Source: Bradyrhizobium sp. CER78
Lineage (GTDB): Bacteria; Pseudomonadota; Alphaproteobacteria; Rhizobiales; Xanthobacteraceae
Assembly (NCBI RefSeq): GCF_029846235.1
Contig: NZ_JARVWP010000011.1
Location: 124,001-188,000 of the forward strand
Direction: 5' to 3'
Length of the DNA stretch: 64,000 nucleotides
Both the position numbers and the translations under genes were made by a program. The notes below the pieces were generated by a model, which worked only from the letters and a program-made list of their open reading frames with translations, had not been told where the DNA came from and made no database searches. This document shows, in pieces, positions 1 to 8,657 of this stretch (within the stretch, counting starts at the first letter, position 1; each line of letters opens with the position of its first letter).

Positions 1-575
1 CATCGAACCATCAGATAAGACATTTGTTGTTCGAACCCTCGACGTAGCTCCGGCGATTCTAGAGCGTCCGGCGTCGTACGGGCTAACTCGCCAACGGTTT
101 GGTGCATCTTCAATAGGCGCGACATCAACTCCGGGCGGGGCCGAACCACGCGCGTTGCCAGCTGCTTTTCCAGAAAGTCAGCTCCAACGACGGTCGCCAG
201 CGCTGCACTCAGTTCATCCTCGGGGAGCGACATTCCACAATAGCGATGGTTGGCGCCGGTGCGCTGGTGCTGCAACACGTCGAGCTTGTCGATGACGATA
301 TCGCCCGGCGCGACGTCCATGCCGCAGTGCTGAATCGAGGGGCCTTCCAACTGCGGCAGAAAGCTGATGGATCTGCGACCGGGCCGAACGGCAAATCTAG
401 CGATTTGAGGCAGATTCACCTCGTACCGGCTCATCCAAAGCCGATCCAAACCAATCTGCTCAATCTTCAGATCGAGCTGGCCACGCTTCGTCGGAAATAC
501 GTTGGTCTCCATTCCTTGAACGGCACTCGGGCAAAGCAGCGGATCCTCGATCCTCATCCTTCTAACCCAAAACAC
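1..575 (-). CDS. AraC-type transcriptional regulator, N-terminal part (runs off the left edge)
   Basis: An open frame runs from position 575 to the left edge without a stop. The 191 visible residues resemble the N-terminal sensor half of Bradyrhizobium AraC-family regulators, with the SRYEVNLPQIARFAVRPGR and HCGMDVAPGDIVIDK segments; the C-terminal helix-turn-helix would lie outside the window. I chose GTG at 575 because GGAGG (584..588, complement) sits 8 bases upstream. An in-frame ATG at 557 is possible, but its purine tract abuts the codon. The ligand is unknown. The family call rests on the N-terminal half only. Confidence 0.72.
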   Translation of the reverse strand, partial: MFWVRRMRIEDPLLCPSAVQGMETNVFPTKRGQLDLKIEQIGLDRLWMSRYEVNLPQIARFAVRPGRRSISFLPQLEGPSIQHCGMDVAPGDIVIDKLDVLQHQRTGANHRYCGMSLPEDELSAALATVVGADFLEKQLATRVVRPRPELMSRLLKMHQTVGELARTTPDALESPELRRGFEQQMSYLMVR

Positions 576-781
576 TTCGGATACCTCCGCAACATTTGGA
601 TGCCTGAGAGAGATCGCTCGAACGAAACATCGTCTTCTAAAATGTAGGTTGAAATCCTATCGCATACAACGTCCGTTCAATGAAGTCATTTTTTGAAAAA
701 GGGCAGTCGTGTCTCATGTTGGCGCATCCAGCTCCCGACTTGGTCTGGGCCATCACGAGGAATGATGGACAAATAGAGCGC

Positions 782-1264
782 TCAGACGTTTGAATTTTGA
801 AACGGGTCATTTTGCCGCGGGCTTCGGCTTGGTTTGTGATGACTGAGATCATGCAGCGACAGGCGGGCCTCGCGGACCAGATCCACCAGCGAAAGGGTGA
901 AGAAGCTCAGTGCAATGACAAAGAGCAGGGCAACCCCGTACTCATGCTGAAACTGGAAGAAGGCGGAGACGAACGCCAGGATCACCAGGAGCGACGTGAC
1001 AATCGCGCTGATCGTCGAAAGAACGATCGCCTTGTTCAAAAGCACCGCTCGGCGCCTGAGGTGCGGCATGTCGGGGTGCGTTGGGGAAATGTCGACGTCG
1101 ATTGTAGCGTGCAGTGCCTGTAGCCTGTCGACAATGCGGTTCATCCGCCCGATCAAAACCGAAACGAAAGCTGCAACTGCGCCAAGGAGAAATGCTGGTG
1201 CCGTCACCTGCGAAATGACCTGCGACAGGTGCGCGGCGGTCGGTGTGTCGATCAGCATCTGCAT
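782..1264 (-). CDS. DUF2721 family membrane protein
   Basis: The 160-residue protein has three predicted membrane helices: around residues 22-42 (AFLLGAVAAFVSVLIGRMNR), a second after the charged LRRRAVLLNKA segment, and a third near 125-150 followed by DLVREARLSL. This layout and the GRMNRIVDR motif match the DUF2721 family, whose function is not known. The gene stands alone, with the AraC gene downstream on the same strand. The last residues overlap a spurious reading frame. The fold assignment is solid; no role can be inferred. Confidence 0.85.
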   Translation of the reverse strand: MQMLIDTPTAAHLSQVISQVTAPAFLLGAVAAFVSVLIGRMNRIVDRLQALHATIDVDISPTHPDMPHLRRRAVLLNKAIVLSTISAIVTSLLVILAFVSAFFQFQHEYGVALLFVIALSFFTLSLVDLVREARLSLHDLSHHKPSRSPRQNDPFQNSNV

Positions 1265-1624
1265 CCTTTTCTCCGTTAACCAGGTACGCGCGTCCCGAAT
1301 CTCAGGCGCAGTCGGGGTGAAATGCCCGGATTGGAAAATCGGCTAGCGCGCGCTTTCAACGATCGACTATGCAATTTTTGGCAGAGCAACCACTGGTTTG
1401 TCCAGCCTCGTCGTTCCCGCCTACGCCGGGCGGACGCGCGCAAGGGTAAAGCGGCTCGGCTATGGGCCGCCCCGTTGTTCAGCCGCCGAGGTGCGATTTT
1501 TCGCTCACGGCGGGTTCGGCCTGCCGATTTTGCATAGTCTCGTCGGCCCCGCGCATGCTCGTCTACGAAAAGCAGAAGGCGGTTCGGGACTAGCGCCTGC
1601 CCGCGATCAACGAGGTTTTGCGAG
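1265..1624. other. Intergenic, no gene seen
   Basis: These 360 bases separate the DUF2721 gene (transcribed leftwards) from the DUF992 gene (rightwards), so both promoters must lie here. I see no convincing reading frame, repeat or clear sigma-70 hexamer pair. Confidence 0.5.
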
Positions 1625-2125
1625 ATGATCGGGAAGCGAATGCGCGCACAGGTTCTGGCTGTCCTCTGCGCCTTTGGGGCATGGTCTGGCTCTGTGTCTT
1701 CCGCGGGCGCCCAACAGGCATCTTGGACCCAGATCGGCATGCTGGCGTGCAAGGTCGACCCTAGTGTCGGGTTTATTATATTTGGCCATCAATCGATGTC
1801 ATGTCGCTTTACTCAAAACCCGCCGTTCCCGATTCAACTCTATGAAGGCGCGCTCAACACCGTCGGAATCGATATCGGCGTTTCGGCCGGAGGCGCATTC
1901 GCTTGGGCGGTTCTTGCTCCGACGGCGGGCCCCCCGGTCGGAGCTCTCGCCGGCGAATATGTCGGGGCATCAGGCGATATCGGCCTCGGCCTAGGCGCCG
2001 GCGTCAATGTCCTTGTCGGTGGCTCGGGGCGGTCATTTGCATTGCAGCCCGTTTCCGTAGAGGGATCAATTGCCATTGATGTCACCGTCGGCCTTTCCGG
2101 CCTGCAGCTGCGTCCGGTCTATTGA
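1625..2125 (+). CDS. DUF992 family secreted protein
   Basis: This 166-residue protein starts with a signal peptide (hydrophobic AQVLAVLCAFGAW, cleavage near SSAGAQQ). It then shows the DUF992 pattern: an early GMLAC cysteine, a long SVGFIIFG segment, GIDIGVSAGGAFAWAVLAP, GALAGEYVG, a glycine-rich GLGLGAGVNVLVGGS and a FALQPVSVEG end. The family is periplasmic or envelope-associated, of unknown function. GAGG lies 7 bases before the ATG. Two paralogues occur at 60603 and 61449, and this copy, inside the putative island, is the most divergent of the three. Confidence 0.88.
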   Translation: MIGKRMRAQVLAVLCAFGAWSGSVSSAGAQQASWTQIGMLACKVDPSVGFIIFGHQSMSCRFTQNPPFPIQLYEGALNTVGIDIGVSAGGAFAWAVLAPTAGPPVGALAGEYVGASGDIGLGLGAGVNVLVGGSGRSFALQPVSVEGSIAIDVTVGLSGLQLRPVY

Positions 2126-2249
2126 AGCTCCACACCTTTTTTGGCGTGACGGGATGGGACGCGGCTCCAGTTCGTGGTGCAGAAAGCGCTTGGCGGGAGC
2201 GAGCGCGCGGAGATAGGCGAGCCAACAGGAAAACAAATCGGAAGACCCG

Positions 2250-2552
2250 GTGCCAACTGACCTGTCGAAAACATGGTATGTTTCGTTTGAGGTGCCGAAG
2301 AAGGTGCGCAAAGCATCGGCGCAACGACGTCCGAGACAAAGTGAGAGCTTTCCGACCAAGCTCGATGCCCAGAGGTTTGCGCGCGAGAAATTCGAGCAAG
2401 GATACATCGTGACCGCGGGCACCATCAATCCCTGCACGCCGCGACGGGCGATTCCCTCGACGCTTATTCACCATTGGCTTGCGGAAATGTCCGAGCCGCC
2501 ATTTGTCGAGCCGGCCTCATTCGAGGACGCCAAGGAGGCAGATCTGCCGTAG
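2250..2552 (+). CDS. Small conserved hypothetical protein
   Basis: A 100-residue protein starting at GTG 2250, with GGAAG six bases upstream. The N-terminal half (WYVSFEVPKKVRKASAQRR, then QSESFPTKLDAQRFAREKF) is basic and resembles a family of small hypothetical proteins often seen in Bradyrhizobium; the second half contains AGTINPCTPRR. It has no signal peptide or membrane segment. The strand pairing of an aromatic beta stretch with a basic helix could suit nucleic-acid binding, but that is a guess. It follows the DUF992 gene by 124 bases. Confidence 0.6.
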   Translation: MPTDLSKTWYVSFEVPKKVRKASAQRRPRQSESFPTKLDAQRFAREKFEQGYIVTAGTINPCTPRRAIPSTLIHHWLAEMSEPPFVEPASFEDAKEADLP

Positions 2553-3077
2553 GAGCCGACTGCAATGCCGCGGCCTATGCATTGGCACATTTTGCATAGG
2601 CCGTTTAGGCGTGTTGTCGATATCGTTCCACGAAGATCGAGGAATACGTCTTGCGCGCGACTGAAAAGTTGGGCGCCAAACGCGCGGCAATTGCATTCGC
2701 TGTGTCCTCCGTTTTGATTTCTGCTCCAGCGGAATTGCCCGTGCTGGCGACGATGATCCGCCGAAGACGCCGCTGCATTTCGCACGCTGCTGACCATGAT
2801 GGCGTTCGGCAAAGTTCAACCAAGCCAGAGCACCCGACTGCCGCTACAGGTCACCGGACTGTCAGAATTTGCATATTCGTCAACCCGCGCGCGTTGCACC
2901 AAGAGGCAATTCGCGAAGGTAGGCCTGTGGTCAACGTCGGTGGCGCGGTGCTTCGGCTGCGGCAACTGCGCCACAGGTGGAAAATTTGAAAGCAGGCGTC
3001 AGATTCTGCATAGCGGGTTGCGCGCGCCAGATGCGATTTGATGCAGCACGAAATTCTTCAATCACTCAGGTGGGGCC
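2553..3077. other. Intergenic, no gene seen
   Basis: About 525 bases without a convincing gene. The right end must carry the promoter of the outer-membrane protein gene, which has AGGTGG before its ATG at 3078. Base composition is close to that of neighbouring genes, so decayed coding sequence cannot be excluded. Confidence 0.45.
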
Positions 3078-3794
3078 ATGAATAGGATTAGTAAGTTTGC
3101 AGTTGCGATCGCGGCTTCGGGGATGATGGGCGGCTATGCGATTGCGGCGGATTTGCCGGCGTCGCCCGCCTACAAAGCGCCGGCTCCGGCTGTCGCCGTC
3201 TATAACTGGACGGGGTTCTATGTCGGTGGCAACGCTGGGTATGGCTGGGGTAACCAGGACCCGCTGGTGCTGTTCTCAAATAGGTTCGATCGCGCCGGTT
3301 TCGATATCAACGGCGGTATGATCGGCGGTACACTGGGCGCGCAGATTCAGCAGGGATATGTTGTGCTCGGTCTGGAAGGTGACATTGACTGGGCCAACAT
3401 CAGCGGCTCGTCCGTAGTAACACCCAGGATTTTCGGTCTCGGACAGGGCGTCACGTTGAACACCTCGTCGAGCATTAGCGCGCTTGCAACGGCGAGGGCG
3501 CGGGTCGGCGTCGCCATGAACAACGTCTTGCTCTACGTCACCGGCGGCGGAGCCTTCGTCAAGTCGAGCGCCAATGCATCGACCATTGCCGGCGTGCCCT
3601 GCGGCACGCTTGGCGTCCTGCCGTGTTCGGGCTCGTCCTGGCGTCCGGGGATCTCGGCTGGCCTGGGCTTCGAATATGGCTTCACGCCGAACTGGTCTCT
3701 GAAAGCCGAGTATCTCTACACGAAAGTCGTCGGCACCGGAGTGAGCACGGATGACCTGAATATCGTGCGCGCCGGCGTCAACTATCGATTCTGA
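3078..3794 (+). CDS. Outer-membrane beta-barrel protein, Omp31/Opa-like
   Basis: The 238-residue protein has a signal peptide ending around GYAIAADLP and the linker APAPAVAVYNWTGFYVGGNAGYGWG that typically opens 8-stranded barrels of the Omp25/Omp31 family in Rhizobiales. Alternating hydrophobic strands follow, with the usual late segment GLGFEYGFTPNWSLKAEYLY and a terminal NYRF, whose final phenylalanine is a Bam recognition signal. It probably forms a structural or surface porin-like barrel. A second such gene lies at 5549 in the same island; the two share the layout but differ in loops. Confidence 0.9.
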   Translation: MNRISKFAVAIAASGMMGGYAIAADLPASPAYKAPAPAVAVYNWTGFYVGGNAGYGWGNQDPLVLFSNRFDRAGFDINGGMIGGTLGAQIQQGYVVLGLEGDIDWANISGSSVVTPRIFGLGQGVTLNTSSSISALATARARVGVAMNNVLLYVTGGGAFVKSSANASTIAGVPCGTLGVLPCSGSSWRPGISAGLGFEYGFTPNWSLKAEYLYTKVVGTGVSTDDLNIVRAGVNYRF

Positions 3795-3990
3795 GCGGAG
3801 CCGCATTCTCAGTCGCCCCGACAAGCTGCGTGCCAGTCTGCGCGGTGCAGACCATCTCGTAGTGTTGCCTTGATCCTGATCGCGCATCCGAGCCGACGGT
3901 TTCAGTTCGGATGCCGGTCGAGCCGACGGCGTTTCACAATTCGATCGCCGGAATCTCTCCACCTCTGATCGACTTACGAATGGAGTCCCA

Positions 3991-4344
3991 ATGCGTTCGA
4001 GATTGCTGCTTTCTGCTACGCTGCTCGTTGTCGCCATGACGTCAGCCAGGGCCCAGGTGCCGCTATCGTCTTATGTTGATGCGAATGGATTCATCGACGT
4101 CCAGACGCTGACCTGCGCGCAACTCGCAGGGACCTATCAGGAAGACGCTGATGCGCTAACGGCCTGGTACAGCGGGTGGTACAACGGCCTTGCCAAGAAG
4201 CATTTCCTCGACCTGCGTAAGGGCAAGATCGCGGAGCACGAGGTCATCGTCTACTGCAAGGCCAATCCCGAAAAACGCATCATCGATGCCATTGCTGTGG
4301 TGTTCAAAGCCGAGCGGGAGCTGATGGGCATTCAGATGAAGTAG
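3991..4344 (+). CDS. HdeA/HdeB family periplasmic protein
   Basis: The 117-residue secreted protein has a signal peptide cleaved near SARAQ. The mature part shows the HdeA-like pattern: IDVQTLTCAQLAG, a central WYSGWYNGLAKK helix and a second cysteine in VIVYCKANPEKRI, the two cysteines being expected to form a disulfide. HdeA proteins are acid-stress chaperones in enterobacteria; whether Rhizobiales homologues do the same is not established. GGAG lies five bases before the ATG. A perfect 12-bp hairpin right after the stop makes it a monocistronic unit. Confidence 0.85.
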   Translation: MRSRLLLSATLLVVAMTSARAQVPLSSYVDANGFIDVQTLTCAQLAGTYQEDADALTAWYSGWYNGLAKKHFLDLRKGKIAEHEVIVYCKANPEKRIIDAIAVVFKAERELMGIQMK

Positions 4345-4352
4345 ATCGTCCG

Positions 4353-4388
4353 CGAGCGGATCGGTCATCTGCGGACCCGATCCGCTCG
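4353..4388 (+). terminator. Rho-independent-type hairpin after the HdeA-like gene
   Basis: A perfect 12-bp stem (CGAGCGGATCGG at 4353..4364 pairing with 4377..4388) with a 12-base loop starts nine bases after the stop codon and is followed by TGCAGTTTTG. The T-run is short, so termination may be partial. Confidence 0.6.
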
Positions 4389-4468
4389 TGCAGTTTTGTC
4401 GAAGCAGCACACTTTCATCCTATCTTCTTCGCTTGAATTGCCGCTCTGACGGGCGGAGTGCTTTAGAA

Positions 4469-5419
4469 TTGAATGATTTCGGGGAATACACCGACGCCAT
4501 TCGGGGCGCGAGGGTGACATTTCTAAAGTCCGCTCCGTCCTCGCACCGGTGGGGCGTGAGGTATCTCGCATTGCGTCGCGCGATTCTTCAATTCGGCGCA
4601 GACGGCGGCCCGGGAATCGTCCATGGCGTCACCGACCTGAATTTTACGACCCTGATTATCCAGTCGTCCAACTTCGACGATCGCGTCCTGCTCGATGGCA
4701 CGCGGTGCCAAGCGTCGGACCTGGTCATTTTGCCTCCGGGTTGTCACTTCACCTTTGTTCGTTCCGGTCACGTCGAATGGGTAGCGTGGTCGTTGCCGCG
4801 GGAAGAGAGTATTGCAACGAAGATCCTTCCCGCGGTCACGAGCCAGGCTTCGCCGAGGACGGCCAAACATCTCGTCCGGTTGCCAGAACGAATCGCATTG
4901 CGTCTGATCGAAGCATCGAGGCAGGCTCTGCGTTCTATCTCCGATTCTGCTCCCGCCGACCGGCCGGTGATCGCCTGGGAGACGGAGCTCGCCTTGATGG
5001 ATGAACTTGCTTACGTCTGGGACAATCGCGCAAGCGAAGCCCTGCTGCCCAACAAATACACGATCGGGTCCGAGCGTATCGTTCTGGAGGCCCTCGAGTT
5101 CGTGAGGAAAAATCCGGAAAGCATCATCCATATCAAGGATATCGTAAAAGCTACCAAGGTGGAGTACCGAACCTTGCTGCGCGCTTTCGAGCGCTATCTA
5201 GGCTTCTCGCCCAAGCACTATCTGAAGCTGCGGCAGTTAAATCTGGTTTACCATGAGATCCGTCACATGGGTTCGGCCGGCAGGCTCGTCGATATCCTGG
5301 TAGCCCATGGCGTTACCGAGTTCGGCAGGTTTGCCGGCCGCTACCGGTGGCTGTTCGGCGAGTTGCCATCCGAGGCACATCGCCGGTCTAGCGCATTGAG
5401 GCCTGACAAATCGCTGTGA
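4469..5419 (+). CDS. AraC family transcriptional regulator
   Basis: The C-terminal 100 residues form an AraC helix-turn-helix domain: ERIVLEALEFVRKNPESII, the first helix pair IKDIVKATKVEYRTLLRAFERYLGFSPKHYLKLRQLNLV, then the second near VDILVAHGVTEFGRFAGRYRWLFGELPSE, matching the family signature. The N-terminal part is a probable cupin-like sensor. The frame is open from 4388, but that GTG lies inside the terminator hairpin, so I prefer TTG at 4469 with GGCGGAG about 11 bases upstream; the exact start is uncertain. It lies between the HdeA-like gene and the second barrel gene, possible targets. A GTGGTGTT/AACACCAC hairpin (5427..5449) follows the stop. Confidence 0.82.
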   Translation: MNDFGEYTDAIRGARVTFLKSAPSSHRWGVRYLALRRAILQFGADGGPGIVHGVTDLNFTTLIIQSSNFDDRVLLDGTRCQASDLVILPPGCHFTFVRSGHVEWVAWSLPREESIATKILPAVTSQASPRTAKHLVRLPERIALRLIEASRQALRSISDSAPADRPVIAWETELALMDELAYVWDNRASEALLPNKYTIGSERIVLEALEFVRKNPESIIHIKDIVKATKVEYRTLLRAFERYLGFSPKHYLKLRQLNLVYHEIRHMGSAGRLVDILVAHGVTEFGRFAGRYRWLFGELPSEAHRRSSALRPDKSL

Positions 5420-5548
5420 GTTTGGAGTGGTGTTTTGGTGCAACACCACAGTGAATTGGCCGGCTATGACAGTTTCTGCATACCAACTGAGTGAAGGTCG
5501 ATGGCACATGGCTCATGTGTTCTCCACCTTCGATGAGGTTGTCAGGTT

Positions 5549-6298
5549 ATGAAAAAAGTTGGTTTGCTTGCCACGGCGGCGGTGATGTCCGTTGCGTTCA
5601 CCGGTATTGCAAAGGCCGCGGACCTTCCGCAGCGGCCGGTCTACAAGGCGGCTCCGATCCCGGCGCCGATGATGTATAACTGGTCCGGCTTCTATCTCGG
5701 CGCGAACGCCGGATATGGCTGGAGCAACCAGTGTGTCGATCTCACCGCCATCAACGGAATTGGCGGTGTCTTCGCGGAAGGTTGCAATAGCAAAGGCGGC
5801 GGCATCGTCGGTGGCCAGCTTGGCTATCGTTGGCAGGCCGGACAATTGGTGTACGGTCTGGAAGCGCAGGGCGACTGGGCCAACATCCGCAACACGCGCA
5901 TCAGTGCTCAGGATCCGGCCCGCGCGTACAAGTCGACCCTCGCCGGCTTGGGCCTCTTCACGGCTCAAATTGGCTACGCGGTCAACGAGGCCTTGTTCTA
6001 CGTCAAGGGTGGCGGCGCGGTTGGTAGCCAGGACTTTGCCGTCCTCGACAGCGTGACCGGCACGGGCCTCGCTTTCGCGAAGCGGACCCGCTGGGGCGGC
6101 GTCGTGGGCGTCGGCTTCGAGTACGGCTTCTCTCCGAATTGGACGGCCGGCATCGAGTACGACTATCTGTGGCGGGTGAACGAGAGCAACACTTTCTCGA
6201 CGCCGTCATTGGCGCCCATCGCGTCGATCACCACCAACACGAAGACGGATGCGAATCTTCTCGCAGTTCGCCTCAACTACAAGTTCGGTGGTTACTAA
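5549..6298 (+). CDS. Outer-membrane beta-barrel protein, Omp31/Opa-like
   Basis: A 249-residue protein with signal peptide (cleavage near IAKAADLP), the linker PAPMMYNWSGFYLGANAGYGWSN and barrel strands like those of the 3078 gene, including VGVGFEYGFSPNWTAGIEYDYLW near the end. It ends in NYKFGGY rather than in phenylalanine, a mild departure from the usual C-terminal Bam signal. Two cysteines (NQCVDL and EGCNSK) in an early loop could form a disulfide. It is transcribed alone, with a GC-rich hairpin after the stop. Confidence 0.9.
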   Translation: MKKVGLLATAAVMSVAFTGIAKAADLPQRPVYKAAPIPAPMMYNWSGFYLGANAGYGWSNQCVDLTAINGIGGVFAEGCNSKGGGIVGGQLGYRWQAGQLVYGLEAQGDWANIRNTRISAQDPARAYKSTLAGLGLFTAQIGYAVNEALFYVKGGGAVGSQDFAVLDSVTGTGLAFAKRTRWGGVVGVGFEYGFSPNWTAGIEYDYLWRVNESNTFSTPSLAPIASITTNTKTDANLLAVRLNYKFGGY

Positions 6299-6309
6299 TG
6301 AAGAAAGGT

Positions 6310-6330
6310 GGCCGGCCGGCTCGGCCGGCC
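6310..6330 (+). terminator. GC-rich hairpin after the second barrel gene
   Basis: A perfect 9-bp stem, GGCCGGCCG / CGGCCGGCC, with loop GCT, begins 12 bases after the stop codon. It is followed by TCCATTCTCTCC rather than a T-run, so it may stabilise the transcript end instead of terminating alone. Confidence 0.45.
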
Positions 6331-6385
6331 TCCATTCTCTCCCATCATGCCTCGGCAGGACTATCCCTGATTTTGGAGTTGAATC

Positions 6386-7039
6386 ATGTTGTCGAATACG
6401 ATGCGTGCAGTTGCTTTTCTCGGTGCTCTGACGGTCGCAAACATGGCCCTAGCGCAGGATACTGCGCCCCATGCACCGCTAAAGACGATCGGGGCCAGCA
6501 AGCCCGAGATCGTTCCATCGCTGATCGTCTTCAACTCCAGGGGAGCAAACCTGCAGCCGGGCAAACTGGTTCTTACTGGCATTGCGCCAAATGCGATCAT
6601 ATTTGCGGATCGGCCGGTTCGCTCGGCTGGCCATGACCTGACCAGTCATATCGTTGAAGATTGGGGAGCCGGCAGCGACAATTTTGCAAAGAATCCGCCT
6701 AACGCCACAGTGTCCGTATTCCAGAAGGACGGCAACACCGTGCGCGATGTTGTTGTTACCTTGAAAAATCCCAAGCTCGAAGGCGACAACCTTGCCTTCG
6801 ATGTCGACCTTCTCGAAGGTGACATCAAGGGCGCCGATGGCCCTGCCTCCGTCTTCATCGACATCATCGGCCTTCCCTTTACGCCGCTTTCATTCGCGGG
6901 TGTTGCGCGACGCACGGCCTATCGGGGTGCGTATTACGCTGGAGCCGCCGCCGCGGCCGGTGCCGCAGCAGCTTACGCGTACGGCCCGTATTATCGGCCA
7001 CCCGTTTGCGGGTACTATCCTTATCCTCCATGCTATTAA
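6386..7039 (+). CDS. Secreted hypothetical protein with Ala/Tyr/Pro-rich tail
   Basis: The 217-residue protein has a signal peptide (AFLGALTVANMALAQ). A globular part of about 150 residues follows, with IIFADRPVRSAGHDLTSHIV, WGAGSDNFAKNPPNATVSVF and beta-rich segments. The C-terminal 45 residues are low-complexity, rich in Ala, Tyr and Pro (YYAGAAAAAGAAAAYAYG, ending YYPYPPCY). I know such proteins only as hypothetical in Bradyrhizobium. It is probably periplasmic or surface-associated. GGAG lies before the ATG, and a strong hairpin follows the stop. Confidence 0.75.
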   Translation: MLSNTMRAVAFLGALTVANMALAQDTAPHAPLKTIGASKPEIVPSLIVFNSRGANLQPGKLVLTGIAPNAIIFADRPVRSAGHDLTSHIVEDWGAGSDNFAKNPPNATVSVFQKDGNTVRDVVVTLKNPKLEGDNLAFDVDLLEGDIKGADGPASVFIDIIGLPFTPLSFAGVARRTAYRGAYYAGAAAAAGAAAAYAYGPYYRPPVCGYYPYPPCY

Positions 7040-7055
7040 CGGAACTGCGCGTAAC

Positions 7056-7092
7056 CTGGCCCGGCGTTCTTGCGCCAGGCCGGGCCAGTTTC
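7056..7092 (+). terminator. Hairpin terminator
   Basis: A 10-bp perfect stem (CTGGCCCGGC at 7056..7065 with 7079..7088), 13-base loop, followed by TTTC. It starts 16 bases after the stop of the preceding gene. Confidence 0.6.
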
Positions 7093-7486
7093 GGTCTGAC
7101 GCCCGCGCTGGATCTATCCGGCGCGCGCACTACGGGTTTGAAGGCCGAGCCCGGGCAACAGATCGGACGCCGCGGCCGGAAGTCGCGGCTTGCCGAATCT
7201 GCATAGCGGGTCGCCGCATTTTCGGTAGCTTGGCTAGCGGACGAGATGGCGCTTAGCGTGTCAGGCCCGTCCACCACGGAAAGGGAGTAACCACGCCGCC
7301 ATCGATTCTGAAGGCTCGTGAGGGGACGTCGAAGTTCTCCCGGCTTCAAGCGACTCTCATAGAGATCGCATCTGGGTCGGCTAGATGCGAGGCGACAGTC
7401 GTGGATGCAAGCATTTGGCCGATACTGCCGTGCTACCGGGCTTGTTGGTGCGCAATCCGGTACTCGCCAGTTAGAGGAATTCGATC
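7093..7486. other. Intergenic, no gene seen
   Basis: About 390 bases before the HlyD-family gene. No credible reading frame. It should contain that gene's promoter, but I do not see a convincing hexamer pair. Confidence 0.4.
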
Positions 7487-8596
7487 GTGCTCATCATCCT
7501 GACGCTGTACTTGATCCTGGTGTGGCTCGTCTTCTTCAGGATCAAGTTGGTGCGATGGGGCTGGGCGTCCGGCACCGTCGCAGGACTGTTCGGCGCCTTC
7601 ATCCTCGCGACGTTCCTCGCGATGTTCAATTACCTCACCCCGTCGGGAAGCTTTGTCGTGATTTCCCGCGTCATGGAGGTTACGCCGAATGTCTCCGGCG
7701 AGGTGATCGACATTCCGGTCAAGCCTAACGAACCGGTGAAAGCCGGCGCCGTGCTGTTCCGCATCGATCCAGCGCCGTTCCAGTACAAGGTCAACCAACT
7801 TGAAGCCTCGCTCGCCCAGGCGCGCCAGCAGGTCAAGCAATTGACGGCCAGTTACCAGCAGGCGACTGCAAATGTCGACGGGCTGACCAAGCAACTTGCC
7901 TTTCACGCCCAGCGGCTTTCCGATTACCGAAAGCTCACCAGCGAGCAGGCGCAGACCGAGTTTCGTCTGCAAGACGTCCAGGTGCAATACGACACGGTCG
8001 AGTTTCAGCTTCAGGCGGCCAAGGCGGCGCAACTGAGTGCGCAATTGGGGATGGAGTCGGAAATCGGCGGGGTCAACACGACGGTCGCGCAGATCCAGGC
8101 ACAGCTTGACCAGGCCAAATGGGAGCTCGAGCAAACGACGATCCATGCTGTCGGCGACGGCGTCGTTACGATCATGGCCCTGGCCGTCGGCGACCGTACC
8201 AACCCGGCGCGCTCGGCGATGTCGTTCATCGTCACGGACGATATCCTCATCGCTGGCACGTTCTCGCCCAATGGCTTCAAGACCATCAAGCCTGGTGCGC
8301 GGGTCAAGCTCGTGTTCGATGACGATCCCGGCCGCATCCACGAAGCGACGGTAACGGCTATCCCGCAGGGCGTGGGGCAGGGCCAGATCGCGGTCTCGGG
8401 TACGCTGGCGCGCGTCGGCTCGATCGGCGGCGCCAAGGTCTATCCGGCCGCCATTTCCGTACCGAAAACCATCGACCGCAGTCAGCTCAGGCTCGGCATG
8501 CCCGGCACCGCCACCGTGTTCGCGGACAACGCCGGCGTCATCGGCTTGCTCATGTCGATCTTGGTATGGATCGGTTCGTACACGGCATATCTATAG
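7487..8596 (+). CDS. HlyD-family membrane fusion protein (EmrA/YibH-like)
   Basis: A 369-residue inner-membrane-anchored adaptor. Residues 1-50 hold two hydrophobic segments (LIILTLYLILVWLVFF and TVAGLFGAFILATFLAMF). The first half-lipoyl part is VSGEVIDIPVKPNEPVKAGAVL, followed by a long coiled coil (about residues 95-200, rich in Q, A and E), the returning lipoyl half TIHAVGDGVVTIMALAVGDR, a beta-barrel, and a last hydrophobic stretch at the C-terminus. Such adaptors link inner-membrane pumps to outer-membrane channels, but no pump gene is adjacent. The start is GTG with GAGG nine bases upstream. The C-terminal hydrophobic segment is unusual for EmrA and closer to the YibH/YiaV type. Confidence 0.85.
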   Translation: MLIILTLYLILVWLVFFRIKLVRWGWASGTVAGLFGAFILATFLAMFNYLTPSGSFVVISRVMEVTPNVSGEVIDIPVKPNEPVKAGAVLFRIDPAPFQYKVNQLEASLAQARQQVKQLTASYQQATANVDGLTKQLAFHAQRLSDYRKLTSEQAQTEFRLQDVQVQYDTVEFQLQAAKAAQLSAQLGMESEIGGVNTTVAQIQAQLDQAKWELEQTTIHAVGDGVVTIMALAVGDRTNPARSAMSFIVTDDILIAGTFSPNGFKTIKPGARVKLVFDDDPGRIHEATVTAIPQGVGQGQIAVSGTLARVGSIGGAKVYPAAISVPKTIDRSQLRLGMPGTATVFADNAGVIGLLMSILVWIGSYTAYL

Positions 8597-8657
8597 ACGC
8601 CTTCCGTTTCACTCCCGGCTCGAATCGGTGGTCCACTTAGGCATCCCGGAGGAGAAA

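Noticed and set aside
637-852. 71-codon frame on the minus strand after DUF2721
   Set aside because: It overlaps the end of the DUF2721 gene in another frame, lacks a ribosome site and has no protein-like pattern.
1276-1752. 158-codon minus-strand frame
   Set aside because: It is largely antisense to the DUF992 start, Arg-rich and without a ribosome site, typical of a shadow in GC-rich DNA.
3003-7210. TCTGCATAGCGGGT occurring at 3003 and 7197
   Set aside because: A 14-base match is expected several times by chance in 64 kb, and the positions relative to genes differ.
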